Counted from the stretch's first letter, positions 53,635-62,989 are shown. The stretch: DNA of 64,000 bases from Mesorhizobium sp. M7A.F.Ca.US.008.03.1.1 (GCF_003997495.1 NZ_RZRU01000013.1:1-64000); one strand, 5' to 3'. Notes: generated by a model not told the origin, from the letters alone. Numbers and translations: made by a program.

Positions 53635-55419
53635 TCACGCCCGCGCCGCATCGGTGATGCGAAACTGGACGGTGCGGTTGCCGTTCCAGTAGTTGCCTGA
53701 CAGCGAACCGGCGACGTGGATTGTCTTGCCCCGGTTCTTGAACAGGAATTCGCCAAGTGCGGTATCGACGGCGCGAAAGGCAATCGCCTGGATACGGCCG
53801 CCGCTTTCCGATTGCAGCTCGACGCGGATATGGTTGGTGCCGACCGGCCGCGCATCGGCCAATCGGTGGCGCGGCAACGCGAAAACGGGGGCCGCGTGCC
53901 CGGCCCCGAAGGGGCCGGCCTTTTCCAGCGCGTCGAGCAGGCTGAGCGTCGCGCCTTCAGCGGCAAGTGCGCCGTCTATGGCCAGGCTTTCCTCGCCCTG
54001 CAAGCGAAACACGTCGGCTGCCGCCCGCTCTTCGAAAAACGCCCTGAGTTCGCCAAGCCTCGTCCGCTCCACGGTGATACCCGCCGCCATGCCATGGCCG
54101 CCCCCCTTGACGATCAGACCGGCAACGGCCGCCTCGCGCACCAGCCGGCCGAGGTCGAAACCCGAGACCGAGCGGCCCGAACCGGTGCCGATGCCCACAG
54201 CGTTGAAGGCGATGGCGAAGGCGGGCCGCCGAGCATGATCCTTCAATCGCGAAGCGAGCAGGCCGACAATGCCCGGATGCCAGCTGTTGGAGGCGGTGAC
54301 GACAATCGCCGGGCCATTTCCGCCGGCAAGCTCGACGTCGGCCTCGGCGCGCGCTGCCGCGAGCATCTCCTGCTCCATCAGCTGCCGTTCCTGGTTGAGC
54401 CGGTCGAGCGTCTCGGCAATGGTGCGCGCCTCTACCGGGTCGTCGGTCGCAAGCAACCGGCTGCCAAGTGCGGCATCGCCGATGCGTCCGCCGGCATTGA
54501 TGCGCGGGCCGATCAGATAGGCCAGATGGAAAGTGCTGATCGGCTCGCCGATGCGCGACACCCGTGCCAGTGCCGCCAGCCCTTCATTCTTCTGCTGGCG
54601 CGCCATCTGCAGCCCCTTGACCACGAAGGCACGGTTGACGCCGATCAGCGGCACCACGTCACAAACGGTGGCCAAAGCGACGATATCAAGCAGCGAGAGC
54701 AGGTCCGGCGGTGTGGCATCGACCATGCGGCTACGCAGGATCCTGGCCGTCTGCACAAGAGCGAGGAAGACCACGCCGGCGGCACAGAGATGGCCCTGCC
54801 CGGAAAGGTCGTCGTCGCGATTGGGATTGACGACGGCGATTGCCGCCGGCAAGGCACCGCCGACCTGATGGTGGTCGAGCACGACGACATCGGCCCCGGC
54901 CTCGTTGGCGGCGTCGATGGAAACGGCGCTGTTGGTGCCGCAATCGACAGTGACGATCAGTGTCGCGCCACGCGAAACAAGTTCGCGTATGGCATCCGGA
55001 TTGGGGCCATAACCCTCGAAAATGCGATCCGGGATGTAGATTTCCGACGGCACCGAGAAATGCGTGAGGAACCGCTTCAGCAAGGCCGACGAGGCGGCGC
55101 CGTCGACATCATAGTCGCCGAAGATCGCCACCTTTTCCCTGGCCATCACCGCGGCGGCGATGCGGGCCGCCGCCCTGTCCATGTCGGTCAGCGATGCCGG
55201 ATCCGGCAGAAGATCGCGGATCGTCGGGTCGAGAAACCGCTCGGTCTGATCCGCGGTGACGCCACGGCCGGCAAGCACCCGCGCGACGATGTCGGGCACG
55301 CCATGGCCTTGCGCGATGGCGAGCGCAATCATGTCCTGGCGTTCTGTCAGCCGATGTTCCCAGGAAACCCCTGACACTGACTGCCTGACATCGAGGAAGA
55401 GGCGTTTTTCGCCGGTCAT
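53635..55419 (-). CDS. recJ: Single-strand-specific 5'-3' exonuclease RecJ
   Basis: DHH-family nuclease of 594 residues that works in recombination and mismatch repair. Motif I is FGDYDVDGAASSALL, and VVVLDHHQVGG holds the DHH motif with its metal ligands. KGGGHGMAAGITV near residue 470 belongs to the DHHA1 domain, and an OB-like segment ends the chain. ATG 55419 (MTGEKRLFLDVRQSVSG) fits the family; two in-frame ATGs at 55458 and 55467 lie in a palindromic element and would add 13-16 residues. In the same orientation as glpX and hom. Confidence 0.95.
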   Translation of the reverse strand: MTGEKRLFLDVRQSVSGVSWEHRLTERQDMIALAIAQGHGVPDIVARVLAGRGVTADQTERFLDPTIRDLLPDPASLTDMDRAAARIAAAVMAREKVAIFGDYDVDGAASSALLKRFLTHFSVPSEIYIPDRIFEGYGPNPDAIRELVSRGATLIVTVDCGTNSAVSIDAANEAGADVVVLDHHQVGGALPAAIAVVNPNRDDDLSGQGHLCAAGVVFLALVQTARILRSRMVDATPPDLLSLLDIVALATVCDVVPLIGVNRAFVVKGLQMARQQKNEGLAALARVSRIGEPISTFHLAYLIGPRINAGGRIGDAALGSRLLATDDPVEARTIAETLDRLNQERQLMEQEMLAAARAEADVELAGGNGPAIVVTASNSWHPGIVGLLASRLKDHARRPAFAIAFNAVGIGTGSGRSVSGFDLGRLVREAAVAGLIVKGGGHGMAAGITVERTRLGELRAFFEERAAADVFRLQGEESLAIDGALAAEGATLSLLDALEKAGPFGAGHAAPVFALPRHRLADARPVGTNHIRVELQSESGGRIQAIAFRAVDTALGEFLFKNRGKTIHVAGSLSGNYWNGNRTVQFRITDAARA

Positions 55420-55452
55420 ACGCTTTGCCAACTCATCGTTGGCCGCACGATA

Positions 55453-55501
55453 ATGCATGTCGCCCAAAAGTGCGCAGAGGTTTTGGGGCGACGACCTGCA
55501 T
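55453..55501. repeat. Palindromic intergenic element, family A copy 4
   Basis: ATGCATGTC...GACCTGCAT (one mismatch in the second arm) around CGCCCAAAAGTG...GGTTTTGGGG. It lies 34 bases upstream of recJ ATG 55419 and supplies the open codons that make alternative recJ starts appear. An AAAGCG stretch follows the second arm. Confidence 0.85.
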
Positions 55502-55599
55502 TGGCAACGATTTAAAGCGCGTCACGTTCACGCGACGCTCTGTAGGCCAAAGGCAGGCAAAGCAAAGCGATTCACGGGTGTGCGCCGTCCCGGAACAGG

Positions 55600-55833
55600 T
55601 CAAGAAAACTGCGCTTTCCGCTTTTCAGCCTGGCGCCGAAGCCATTCGTCGGCCGCATCGCCCATCGTCTTTTCCACACCGTCCTTGAGCCAGGCCATGA
55701 AAGGCCGGTCGAACCTGAATGCGTTGCCGCATTCCCCGATGAGAAAGCGACGCACATTCTGGGTGTTGCGATAGGACTTTGTGATGGCGGTGGCACGCGA
55801 AATCGGATCCGCATGCCAGTCGAACGGTTTCAT
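55600..55833 (-). CDS. DUF6434 domain protein
   Basis: A 77-residue protein of the small DUF6434 family, recognised by ITKSYRNTQNVRRFLIGECG, FRFDRPFMAWLKDG and GDAADEWLR. Function unknown. ATG 55833 has AAGGA at good spacing. It lies between glpX and recJ on the same strand. Confidence 0.8.
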   Translation of the reverse strand: MKPFDWHADPISRATAITKSYRNTQNVRRFLIGECGNAFRFDRPFMAWLKDGVEKTMGDAADEWLRRQAEKRKAQFS

Positions 55834-55906
55834 CGTCAAATCCTTGCAGCCAGCATCGGATGCGCCCGAATGGCTAACAATTGCAAGGTGGCTTAGCAAG
55901 CGAGCG

Positions 55907-56890
55907 TCAGAACTTATCCAGATCCTGATGGCGGGCCTTGATCTCGCGCACCGTCCGCGACGACGAGCGCAGCACGATCGTGTGGGTGGTGATGTAGTTG
56001 TGGCCGAACTTGACGCCAGCCAGCATGTTGCCGTCGGTGACTCCGGTGGCCGCAAACAGCACATCGCCGCGCGCCATGTCCTCCGTCCGATAGACCCGTT
56101 TCGGATTGGAAATATCCATCTTTGCCGCGCGAGCAAGCTTTTCCGGGGTGTCGAGGATCAGCCTGCCCTGCATCTGGCCGCCGGTGCAGCGCAGCGCGGC
56201 AGCGGCCAGCACGCCCTCGGGTGCTCCGCCAGTGCCCAGATAGATATCGATGCCGGTTTCTTCCGGGTCCGTGGTGTGGATGACGCCGGCGACATCGCCG
56301 TCGCCGATCAGCCGGATCGCGGCCCCCGTGGAGCGCACGGCTTCGATCAGCTTGGCATGGCGCGGCCGGTCGAGAATGCAGGTGGTGATTTCCGATACAG
56401 CGACGCCCTTGGCCCGGGCGAGGCTGGCGATGTTCTCAGCCGCCGAGGCGTCGATGTCGATGACGCCGTCCGCATAGCCCGGACCGATGGCGATCTTGTC
56501 CATGTAGACGTCGGGGGCGAACAACAGGCTGCCCTTTTCGGCGATCGCGATGACCGCAAGTGCATTGGGCAGGTTCTTGGCGCAAATCGTCGTGCCTTCA
56601 AGCGGATCGAGCGCGATATCGACGGCCGGACCTTTGCCAGTGCCGACTTCCTCGCCGATATAGAGCATCGGCGCCTCATCCCGTTCGCCTTCGCCAATCA
56701 CCACCGTGCCCTTGATGGAAAGCCGGTTGAGTTCCTGGCGCATGGCATCCACGGCTACCTGGTCGGCCGCCTTTTCGTCGCCGCGCCCGCGCAGCCTGGC
56801 GGCCGCGACGGCGGCCCGTTCAGTGACCCGCACCAGTTCCATGGTGAGTATCCGGTCAAGGCCGGCGACGATGTTCTGGGCCACATTCAT
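55907..56890 (-). CDS. glpX: Fructose-1,6-bisphosphatase, class II
   Basis: Gluconeogenic enzyme of 327 residues, GlpX type. The metal and phosphate sites are visible in VIGEGERDEAPMLYIGE, DIALDPLEGTT and GGAPEGVLAAAALRC. In rhizobia this type commonly lies between hom and recJ, as here. GAGGAAAT precedes ATG 56890. The leader upstream contains a GC-rich hairpin (CCCGCC 56921-56926 with GGCGGG 56930-56935) of unknown role; the rest of 56936-57093 shows nothing clear. Confidence 0.95.
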   Translation of the reverse strand: MNVAQNIVAGLDRILTMELVRVTERAAVAAARLRGRGDEKAADQVAVDAMRQELNRLSIKGTVVIGEGERDEAPMLYIGEEVGTGKGPAVDIALDPLEGTTICAKNLPNALAVIAIAEKGSLLFAPDVYMDKIAIGPGYADGVIDIDASAAENIASLARAKGVAVSEITTCILDRPRHAKLIEAVRSTGAAIRLIGDGDVAGVIHTTDPEETGIDIYLGTGGAPEGVLAAAALRCTGGQMQGRLILDTPEKLARAAKMDISNPKRVYRTEDMARGDVLFAATGVTDGNMLAGVKFGHNYITTHTIVLRSSSRTVREIKARHQDLDKF

Positions 56891-57093
56891 CTGGTGATTT
56901 CCTCGTTGGCAATGCGGCCTCCCGCCGGAGGCGGGCCTGTTTTGTCAAACGAGCATGACAAGGGCAAGACCCACCGAAAACTTTATCGAATAGTCAGCAA
57001 CATCAATCGATTAAATGGCATTTTGAAACAACGGCGGCCCGGTCGAAAGAACCGGACCGGCAGGGGAAATTGAACATCGGCGCTGCTCGCGGC

Positions 57094-57261
57094 CTAGAAA
57101 ACCGCGAGATATCTGAGCAGCGAAATGACGCCGATGATGATGACGATGACTTGCACGATCTGTCTCATCCGACCGTCGAGCGGCAGGCGCTGCACCAGGT
57201 AGAGAACGAGGATGATGACGAGGAATGTGATCAGGATGCTGATCAATGCTGATGAAGCCAT
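57094..57261 (-). CDS. Small two-helix membrane protein (Thivi_2564-like)
   Basis: A 55-residue frame from ATG 57261 to TAG at 57094. It has two hydrophobic helices (ALISILITFLVIILVLYLV and IVQVIVIIIGVISLL) around a polar turn with RLPLDGRMRQ, the layout of small Thivi_2564-type inner-membrane proteins. AAGGAGGGG lies upstream, a strong ribosome binding site. Function unknown; often with genes for small stress proteins. It lies downstream of the DUF883-like gene. Confidence 0.78.
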   Translation of the reverse strand: MASSALISILITFLVIILVLYLVQRLPLDGRMRQIVQVIVIIIGVISLLRYLAVF

Positions 57262-57333
57262 CGTGCCCCTCCTTAAAAGTGACGTGCTGAAAACAAGAGA
57301 ATGGGCCGGAAGCCCGGCCCCATCGCTCCGCGG

Positions 57334-57690
57334 TCAATACCAGCGGCGGGAGGTATCGTTCGTCGACTGACCAATGGCGAAGCCGGCCAGAAAACCGAGC
57401 AGGCCGATCACACCAACCAAAGCTGTCGTCGTACCGGGATTTTCGCGCGCGACTTCCGAAACAGCTTGGGCCTGGCTGCGCAGCTGTTGCGCCGTACGCG
57501 AAGCGCGGTTCGCCGCAGTGTCGTACAAGTCGGACGCCTGTTCGCTGGCGTCATCGAACATCTCCGCGCCCCGCGCCGAAATGCTCTTGTTGATCTTGGT
57601 GATCTCCCTGCGCAGTTCGGCAATCTGCTTTTCCAGCGTCTTCTGGATGTTGTCGATATCGGGGGTGTCGGATTTGTTGGTATCGGCCAT
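57334..57690 (-). CDS. DUF883 (ElaB/YqjD-like) membrane-anchored protein
   Basis: A 118-residue protein with a long amphipathic helix (TLEKQIAELRREITKINKSISARG, a coiled-coil candidate) and a single C-terminal membrane helix (TALVGVIGLLGFLAGFAIG). This matches the ElaB/YqjD/YgaM group, reported in E. coli to bind ribosomes and to sit in the inner membrane in stationary phase. That role is inferred here. It precedes the small two-helix gene. Confidence 0.85.
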   Translation of the reverse strand: MADTNKSDTPDIDNIQKTLEKQIAELRREITKINKSISARGAEMFDDASEQASDLYDTAANRASRTAQQLRSQAQAVSEVARENPGTTTALVGVIGLLGFLAGFAIGQSTNDTSRRWY

Positions 57691-57741
57691 GAAGCGTTCC
57701 TCTGGTTGCTGACCAAGAGAACGGCGTCGACGCGAATTCGT

Positions 57742-57776
57742 TCCGGTCTGCGGCGGCTGCCTGCCTCCAGACCGGA
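57742..57776. terminator. Hairpin after hom, possible terminator
   Basis: TCCGGTCTG (57742-57750) pairs with CAGACCGGA (57768-57776), nine base pairs around a 17-base loop, between the hom stop at 57823 and the DUF883-like start. No U-tract follows, so it is more likely a 3' stabiliser or Rho-assisted signal. Confidence 0.35.
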
Positions 57777-57822
57777 GCTCAATGCCTGCGGAATTCTTGT
57801 CCAGCGCGACTGTCGGACAAAG

Positions 57823-59136
57823 CTACCCTGCCCGCTCGATGCGGATGACCTGCGGCTTGTCGGTCAGATGTCCGTCCTTGGTGATGCCGTCGACGGCCTT
57901 GCGCACGGCGGCCTCCGTCGTCTCGTGGGTGACGAGGATCACCGTCTTCTGTGCCGCCGCCTCGCCGTTGACGGCGTGCTGGACGATCGATTCCAGCGAG
58001 ATGTCGTTGTCGGCCATGCGCTTGGCGATTGCCGCGAACACCCCGATGCGGTCATGCACGGTCAGCCGGATGAAATAGCCGCCGGCATGGCTGCGCATCT
58101 GCGCCTTCTTGTAGGGTTTCAGCTCCTTCGCCGGCCGGCCGAAGACCGGACCATGCTGGAAGCCTGGCCGGCTCTTGGCGATGTCGGCGATGTCGCCGAT
58201 GACGGCCGATGCGGTGGCGTTGCCTCCAGCACCAGGGCCTGACAGCAACAGCTCGCCCAGAATGTCTGTTTCGATCGCCACCGCATTGGTGACGCCATGG
58301 ACCTGCGCGATGACCGACGCGGTCGGCACCATGGTCGGATGGACGCGCTGTTCGATGCCGCTTTCGGTGCGCTGGGCAACGCCCAACAACTTGATCCGGT
58401 AGCCGAGATCGGCGGCGGCGCGGATGTCGGCCTGGCTGATGTTGGAAATGCCTTCCATGTAGATGTCGTTGGCGGCAATCCGGGTGCCGAAAGCGAGGCT
58501 GGTCAGGATCGACAATTTGTGCGCCGTGTCGTGGCCCTCGATGTCGAAAGTCGGATCGGCTTCCGCATAGCCCAGCCGCTGCGCGTCCTTCAGGCACTCG
58601 TCGAACGAGATGCCCTCGGCCTCCATGCGGGTCAGGATGTAGTTGCAGGTGCCGTTGAGAATGCCGAACACGCGGGTCACCGAATTGCCCGCCATCGCCT
58701 CGCGCATCGTCTTGATGACCGGGATGCCGCCGGCCACAGCCGCCTCGTAGTTGAGCAACACGCCCTTCTTCTCGGCGATCTCGGCCAGCGCCACGCCATG
58801 CTTGGCCAGCAGCGCCTTGTTGGCGGTGACGACGTGACGGCCGGCTTCGAGTGCCGCCTTTACCGATGAGCGCGCCGGACCCTCGTCGCCGCCGATCAGT
58901 TCGACGAACACGTCGATTTCGGCGGTCTGCGCCATCTTAACCGGATCGTCGAACCACTTTGCCGAGCTCAGATCGACGCCGCGATCACGTTTCTGGTCGC
59001 GCGCCGAGACGGCGGTGACGATCACGTCACGGCCGCATTGGCGGGTCAGTTCCACCGCCTTGTCGCGCAGCACGCGCGCCACCGACGCGCCAACGGTGCC
59101 GAGGCCGGCAATTCCAACACGCAATGCTTCAGCCAT
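57823..59136 (-). CDS. hom: Homoserine dehydrogenase
   Basis: Reduces aspartate semialdehyde to homoserine on the path to threonine and methionine; 437 residues. The NAD(P)-binding loop is GIAGLGTVGASVARVL, the catalytic domain holds GGIPVIKTMREAMAG, NGTCNYILTRMEAEG and the lysine-bearing GRPAKELK region, and the C-terminal ACT domain (YFIRLTVHDRIGVFAAIAKRMADNDISLES) is the site of feedback control by threonine in the family. It starts 46 bases after the aminotransferase gene. Confidence 0.96.
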   Translation of the reverse strand: MAEALRVGIAGLGTVGASVARVLRDKAVELTRQCGRDVIVTAVSARDQKRDRGVDLSSAKWFDDPVKMAQTAEIDVFVELIGGDEGPARSSVKAALEAGRHVVTANKALLAKHGVALAEIAEKKGVLLNYEAAVAGGIPVIKTMREAMAGNSVTRVFGILNGTCNYILTRMEAEGISFDECLKDAQRLGYAEADPTFDIEGHDTAHKLSILTSLAFGTRIAANDIYMEGISNISQADIRAAADLGYRIKLLGVAQRTESGIEQRVHPTMVPTASVIAQVHGVTNAVAIETDILGELLLSGPGAGGNATASAVIGDIADIAKSRPGFQHGPVFGRPAKELKPYKKAQMRSHAGGYFIRLTVHDRIGVFAAIAKRMADNDISLESIVQHAVNGEAAAQKTVILVTHETTEAAVRKAVDGITKDGHLTDKPQVIRIERAG

Positions 59137-59182
59137 GTCCGGCGACGTCCCTCAAAGTCAGATCGAATTGCGTGCGGCAAGT

Positions 59183-60400
59183 TTACCGGTGAGCGGAGAG
59201 CGGCACGAGATTGTTGGGCTGCTTGGCGCTGGTCGACAGGAAGCGCTTGATGTTGCGCGCCGCCTGACGGATCCGGTGTTCATTCTCGACCAGCGCAATG
59301 CGCACGTGATCGTCGCCATGTTCGCCGAAGCCGACACCGGGCGCCACCGCCACGTCGGCATGTTCGATGAGCAGCTTGGAGAATTCGAGCGAGCCGAGAT
59401 GCCGGAACGGCTCCGGAATTGGCGCCCAGGCGAACATCGATGCCGCCGGTGCCGGAATGGTCCAGCCGGCGCGGCCGAAGGCGTCGACCATCACGTCGCG
59501 GCGCTTATGGTAGATGTCGCGCACCTCGGCGATGTCGGCGCCGTCGCCATTGAGCGCGTGTGCCGCCGCCACCTGGATCGGCGTGAAGGCGCCGTAATCG
59601 AGGTAGGACTTCACTCGCGTCAGCGCCGAGATCAGCCGTTCGTTGCCGACGGCAAAGCCCATGCGCCACCCGGGCATGGAGAATGTCTTCGACATGGAGG
59701 TGAATTCGACGCAAAAGTCGATCGCGCCAGGCACCTGCAGCACCGAAGGCGGTGGATTGCCGGCGAAATAGATCTCCGAATAGGCAAGGTCGGACAGGAT
59801 GATGATGTCGTTCTTCTTGGCGAAGGCGACCACATCCTTGTAGAAATCGAGCGAGGCGACCAGCGCCGTCGGGTTCGACGGATAGTTGAGGATCAGCGCC
59901 AGCGGCTTCGGGATCGAATGCTTGACACCGCGCTCGAGCGCCGGGATGAAACCGTCGTCCGGCTCCACCTGCAGCGAGCGGATGACGCCACCCGACATGA
60001 TGAAGCCGAAGGCATGGATCGGATAGGTCGGGTTCGGGCACAGGATCACGTCCCCCGGCGCCGTGATCGCCTGCGCCATGTTGGCGAAGCCTTCCTTCGA
60101 GCCAAGCGTGGCCACCACTTGCGTGTCGGGGTTGAGCTTCACGCCGAAGCGCCTGCTATAGTAGGCGGCCTGTGCGCGGCGCAGGCCTGGAATGCCGCGC
60201 GACGAGGAATAGCGATGCGTGCGCGGGTCGCGCACGACCTCGCACAATTTGTCGACGATAGCCTTGGGCGTCGGCAGGTCCGGATTGCCCATGCCGAGGT
60301 CGATGATGTCGGCGCCACGCGATCGGGCGCTGGCCTTGAGCCGGTTGACCTGCTCGAACACGTAAGGCGGAAGCCGGCGAACCTTGTGAAATTCTTCCAT
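59183..60400 (-). CDS. PLP-dependent class I aminotransferase (aspartate/alanine type)
   Basis: Fold-type I aminotransferase of 405 residues. The PLP lysine is in TSMSKTFSMPGWRMGFAVG; NYPSNPTALVAS and LSDLAYSEIYF are the cofactor-contact blocks. The sequence is closest in layout to AlaC and LL-diaminopimelate aminotransferase-like proteins. It lies directly before hom, so a role in the aspartate family is plausible, for example oxaloacetate to aspartate. I assign no symbol because alanine- and diaminopimelate-specific members look alike at this level. Confidence 0.88.
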   Translation of the reverse strand: MEEFHKVRRLPPYVFEQVNRLKASARSRGADIIDLGMGNPDLPTPKAIVDKLCEVVRDPRTHRYSSSRGIPGLRRAQAAYYSRRFGVKLNPDTQVVATLGSKEGFANMAQAITAPGDVILCPNPTYPIHAFGFIMSGGVIRSLQVEPDDGFIPALERGVKHSIPKPLALILNYPSNPTALVASLDFYKDVVAFAKKNDIIILSDLAYSEIYFAGNPPPSVLQVPGAIDFCVEFTSMSKTFSMPGWRMGFAVGNERLISALTRVKSYLDYGAFTPIQVAAAHALNGDGADIAEVRDIYHKRRDVMVDAFGRAGWTIPAPAASMFAWAPIPEPFRHLGSLEFSKLLIEHADVAVAPGVGFGEHGDDHVRIALVENEHRIRQAARNIKRFLSTSAKQPNNLVPLSAHR

Positions 60401-60444
60401 GGCAGTTCCAAACAGCGAAGGGGTGTTGGGCGCGCGCTATATAC

Positions 60445-60837
60445 TTATTTGCAGGTAGGGTCGAGGGCGGGGTCGCATTTGGCTTCGATCTGCTTCAGCG
60501 TTTCGTCGCCATGCTTCTTGGCCAGATCCGTCAGCGCCGCCTGGTTGGCGACCTTGGGGCCGCCGCCCTTTGCCGCTTGCGCATTCTCATCCGCCTTCAA
60601 TTGCGCGAGCTTGGCGTTCTTCTCGGCTTCGGTGAACTGCGGCGCCGCCACTTGCGGCTTGATGTTCAGGTTCGGAAAGGTGCCGGTATCCTTCGGCCCC
60701 GTACCCGCTGCGACAGGCGTCGGACCATTCGTGTTGGCGCTCGAGCACCCGGCAATCCCGATGAGAACGATCGCCGCGCCGATGCGGCAAAAACGTCCGG
60801 CACCGAAAAAAACAGTCTCGCCAATATTAATCGTCAT
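60445..60837 (-). CDS. Putative lipoprotein
   Basis: A 130-residue lipoprotein with signal sequence and lipobox (AAIVLIGIAGC), then a coil-prone Ala/Lys-rich chain (FTEAEKNAKLAQLKADENAQAAKG) and two cysteines close to the end (CDPALDPTC). ATG 60837 has AAGGAA at good spacing. Common in rhizobia as an unassigned lipoprotein; function unknown. Divergent from phaC with 97 bases between start codons, and located upstream of the aminotransferase gene. Confidence 0.8.
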   Translation of the reverse strand: MTINIGETVFFGAGRFCRIGAAIVLIGIAGCSSANTNGPTPVAAGTGPKDTGTFPNLNIKPQVAAPQFTEAEKNAKLAQLKADENAQAAKGGGPKVANQAALTDLAKKHGDETLKQIEAKCDPALDPTCK

Positions 60838-60934
60838 ATTGTTTCCTTGGCAGCCGAGGTAGAGCGAGATTGGCCCGGTCGGATGTCCCATGTTAATATG
60901 TCAAGAAAAGGCCTCGGGAGGAACCCCGCCAACC

Positions 60935-62770
60935 ATGTCCAAAACACCCGATTCGGGCAAAGCGGAAGATGACGAGCCTTCGACCGTCGAGCAATATCTG
61001 GTGAAGGACCCGGAACGCTTCGCCCTGAACATGGCGCGCATGATCGAGCAGGCCGGCAAGGCCGCTTCCGCCTGGGCCGAGCCGCGCGAAAAAGGCGACG
61101 TGCGCGACCATGTGGCCGAGCCCGTCGTCGATATGGTGAAGACCTTTTCCAAGCTCAGCGAATACTGGCTTGCCGATCCGCAGCGCGCGCTGGAAGCGCA
61201 GACGCGGTTGTTCTCCGGCTATATGACGGTCTGGGCCAACGCCATTCAGCGCACCAGTAACGCCGCGCAAGACACCGAAGACGCGGTCAAGCCGGAGCGC
61301 GGCGACAAGCGCTTCCTCGACCCGGAATGGGGCCGCAACGCCTTCTTCGATTTCCTCAAGCAGGCCTATCTCGTCACCTCGCGCTGGGCGGCCGATCTGG
61401 TCGAGCACGCCGAAGGTCTTGACGAGCACACTCGCCACAAGGCCGGCTTTTACGTCAAGCAGGTGTCCAACGCCATCTCGCCGTCGAATTTCATCCTGAC
61501 CAATCCGGAATTGTTCCGGGAAACCGTCGCCTCGAACGGCGAAAACCTGGTGCGCGGCATGAAGATGCTGGCCGAGGACATCGCCGCCGGCAAGGGCGAC
61601 CTGAAGCTGCGGCAGGCCGACTACTCGCCCTTCGAGATCGGCAGGAACATCGCCACCACTCCCGGCAAGGTGGTCGGCCGCAGCGACGTCGCCGAAATCA
61701 TCCAGTACGACCCGGCGACCGAGACGGTGCTCAAGCGACCGCTGCTGATCTGCCCGCCATGGATCAACAAATTCTACATCCTCGATCTGAACCCGCAGAA
61801 ATCCTTCATTCGCTGGGCGGTTGAACAGGGCCACACCGTGTTCGTCATCTCCTGGATCAATCCGGACGAGCGCCACGGCACCAAGAGCTGGGAAGCCTAT
61901 ATCCGCGAGGGTCTGCAATACGGCCTCGACACGGTCGAGAAGGCCACCGGCGAACGCGACGTCAACGCGATCGGCTATTGCGTCGGCGGCACGCTTTTGG
62001 CGGCGGCACTGGCGCTGATGGCGCAAGAGGGCGACGACCGCATCAAGTCGGCGACCTTCTTCACCACGCAGGTCGACTTCACCTATGCCGGCGACCTGAA
62101 GGTGTTCGTCGACGAAGAACAGGTCGCGGCAGTGGAAAAGTCGATGAGCGAAAAGGGCTATCTCGACGGCACCAAGATGGCGACCGCCTTCAACATGCTG
62201 CGCTCAGGCGACCTGATCTGGCCTTACGTCGTCAACAACTACATGCGCGGCAAGGATCCCCTGCCCTTCGACCTGCTCTACTGGAATGCCGATTCCACCC
62301 GCATGGCCGCGGCCAATCATTCTTTCTACCTGCGCAACTGCTATCTCGAGAACAACCTCTCGCAAGGCACGATGGAACTGGCGGGCCACACGGTCTCGCT
62401 CGGCGACATCACCATCCCGGTCTACAACCTCGCCTCCAAGGAAGATCACATCGCCCCGGCGCTTTCGGTGTTCCTCGGCTCGAAATATTTCGGCGGCATG
62501 GTCGAGTATGTGATGGCCGGGTCGGGCCATATCGCCGGTGTCGTCAATCCGCCAGCATCCAACAAATACCAGTACTGGACCGGGGGGACGCCGACGGGCG
62601 ACTTCAGCCAGTGGATAGCCAATGCCACCGACCATCCAGGATCGTGGTGGCCGCACTGGCAAGGCTGGATAGAGGCCAAGGACAACACCCGCGTGCCTGC
62701 CCGCAAACCTGGCAAGCATATGAAAACCTTGGGCGATGCTCCCGGTACCTATGTGAAGGTGCGTGTGTAA
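60935..62770 (+). CDS. phaC: Class I poly(3-hydroxyalkanoate) synthase
   Basis: Polymerises (R)-3-hydroxyacyl-CoA, chiefly 3-hydroxybutyryl-CoA, into storage granules; 611 residues. The catalytic Cys is C349 in the lipase-like box GYCVGGT. The Asp and His of the triad fit SKEDHIAPALS and GSGHIAGVVNPP. The N-terminal region and RPLLICPPWINKFYILDL are family marks. GGGAGGA lies about eight to ten bases before ATG 60935; the longer frame above has no such site. phaA, phaB and phasin genes are not in the window. Confidence 0.97.
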   Translation: MSKTPDSGKAEDDEPSTVEQYLVKDPERFALNMARMIEQAGKAASAWAEPREKGDVRDHVAEPVVDMVKTFSKLSEYWLADPQRALEAQTRLFSGYMTVWANAIQRTSNAAQDTEDAVKPERGDKRFLDPEWGRNAFFDFLKQAYLVTSRWAADLVEHAEGLDEHTRHKAGFYVKQVSNAISPSNFILTNPELFRETVASNGENLVRGMKMLAEDIAAGKGDLKLRQADYSPFEIGRNIATTPGKVVGRSDVAEIIQYDPATETVLKRPLLICPPWINKFYILDLNPQKSFIRWAVEQGHTVFVISWINPDERHGTKSWEAYIREGLQYGLDTVEKATGERDVNAIGYCVGGTLLAAALALMAQEGDDRIKSATFFTTQVDFTYAGDLKVFVDEEQVAAVEKSMSEKGYLDGTKMATAFNMLRSGDLIWPYVVNNYMRGKDPLPFDLLYWNADSTRMAAANHSFYLRNCYLENNLSQGTMELAGHTVSLGDITIPVYNLASKEDHIAPALSVFLGSKYFGGMVEYVMAGSGHIAGVVNPPASNKYQYWTGGTPTGDFSQWIANATDHPGSWWPHWQGWIEAKDNTRVPARKPGKHMKTLGDAPGTYVKVRV

Positions 62771-62989
62771 CGGACTGTAATGTCTGGTGAGTTGACGGGC
62801 CGGTAAAAGCGGGCGAAATGGTGTCGTCAACCATCGAGCAGCCGTAATTCAGCAATCACTGCAAAAATACTTCCAGGCTTGCGGATTTGACACAGGTCTC
62901 GTTTCCGGATCGGAGACAACGGTCACCTTGGCAGCGACGTATGCGTGCCGCCAGGACATGCCGACCGGACATCGAGGGGGAATTTGACT
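62771..62989. other. Gap between phaC and the right-edge gene
   Basis: 219 bases with no gene or repeat that I recognise. TTTGACACAGG near 62885 could hold a -35 (TTGACA) for the downstream gene, without a convincing -10. Confidence 0.3.

Noticed and set aside
53716..55374. 552-codon open frame opposite recJ
   Set aside because: Antisense shadow of recJ, whose DHH motifs are clear.
56921..56935. CCCGCC-GGCGGG hairpin followed by TGTTTTGT as a plus-strand terminator
   Set aside because: No plus-strand gene ends there; it lies in the leader of glpX, so it is mentioned with that gene only.
59015..60862. 615-codon open frame on the plus strand across hom, the aminotransferase and the lipoprotein genes
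   Set aside because: It spans three well-supported genes on the other strand and shows shadow-like composition.
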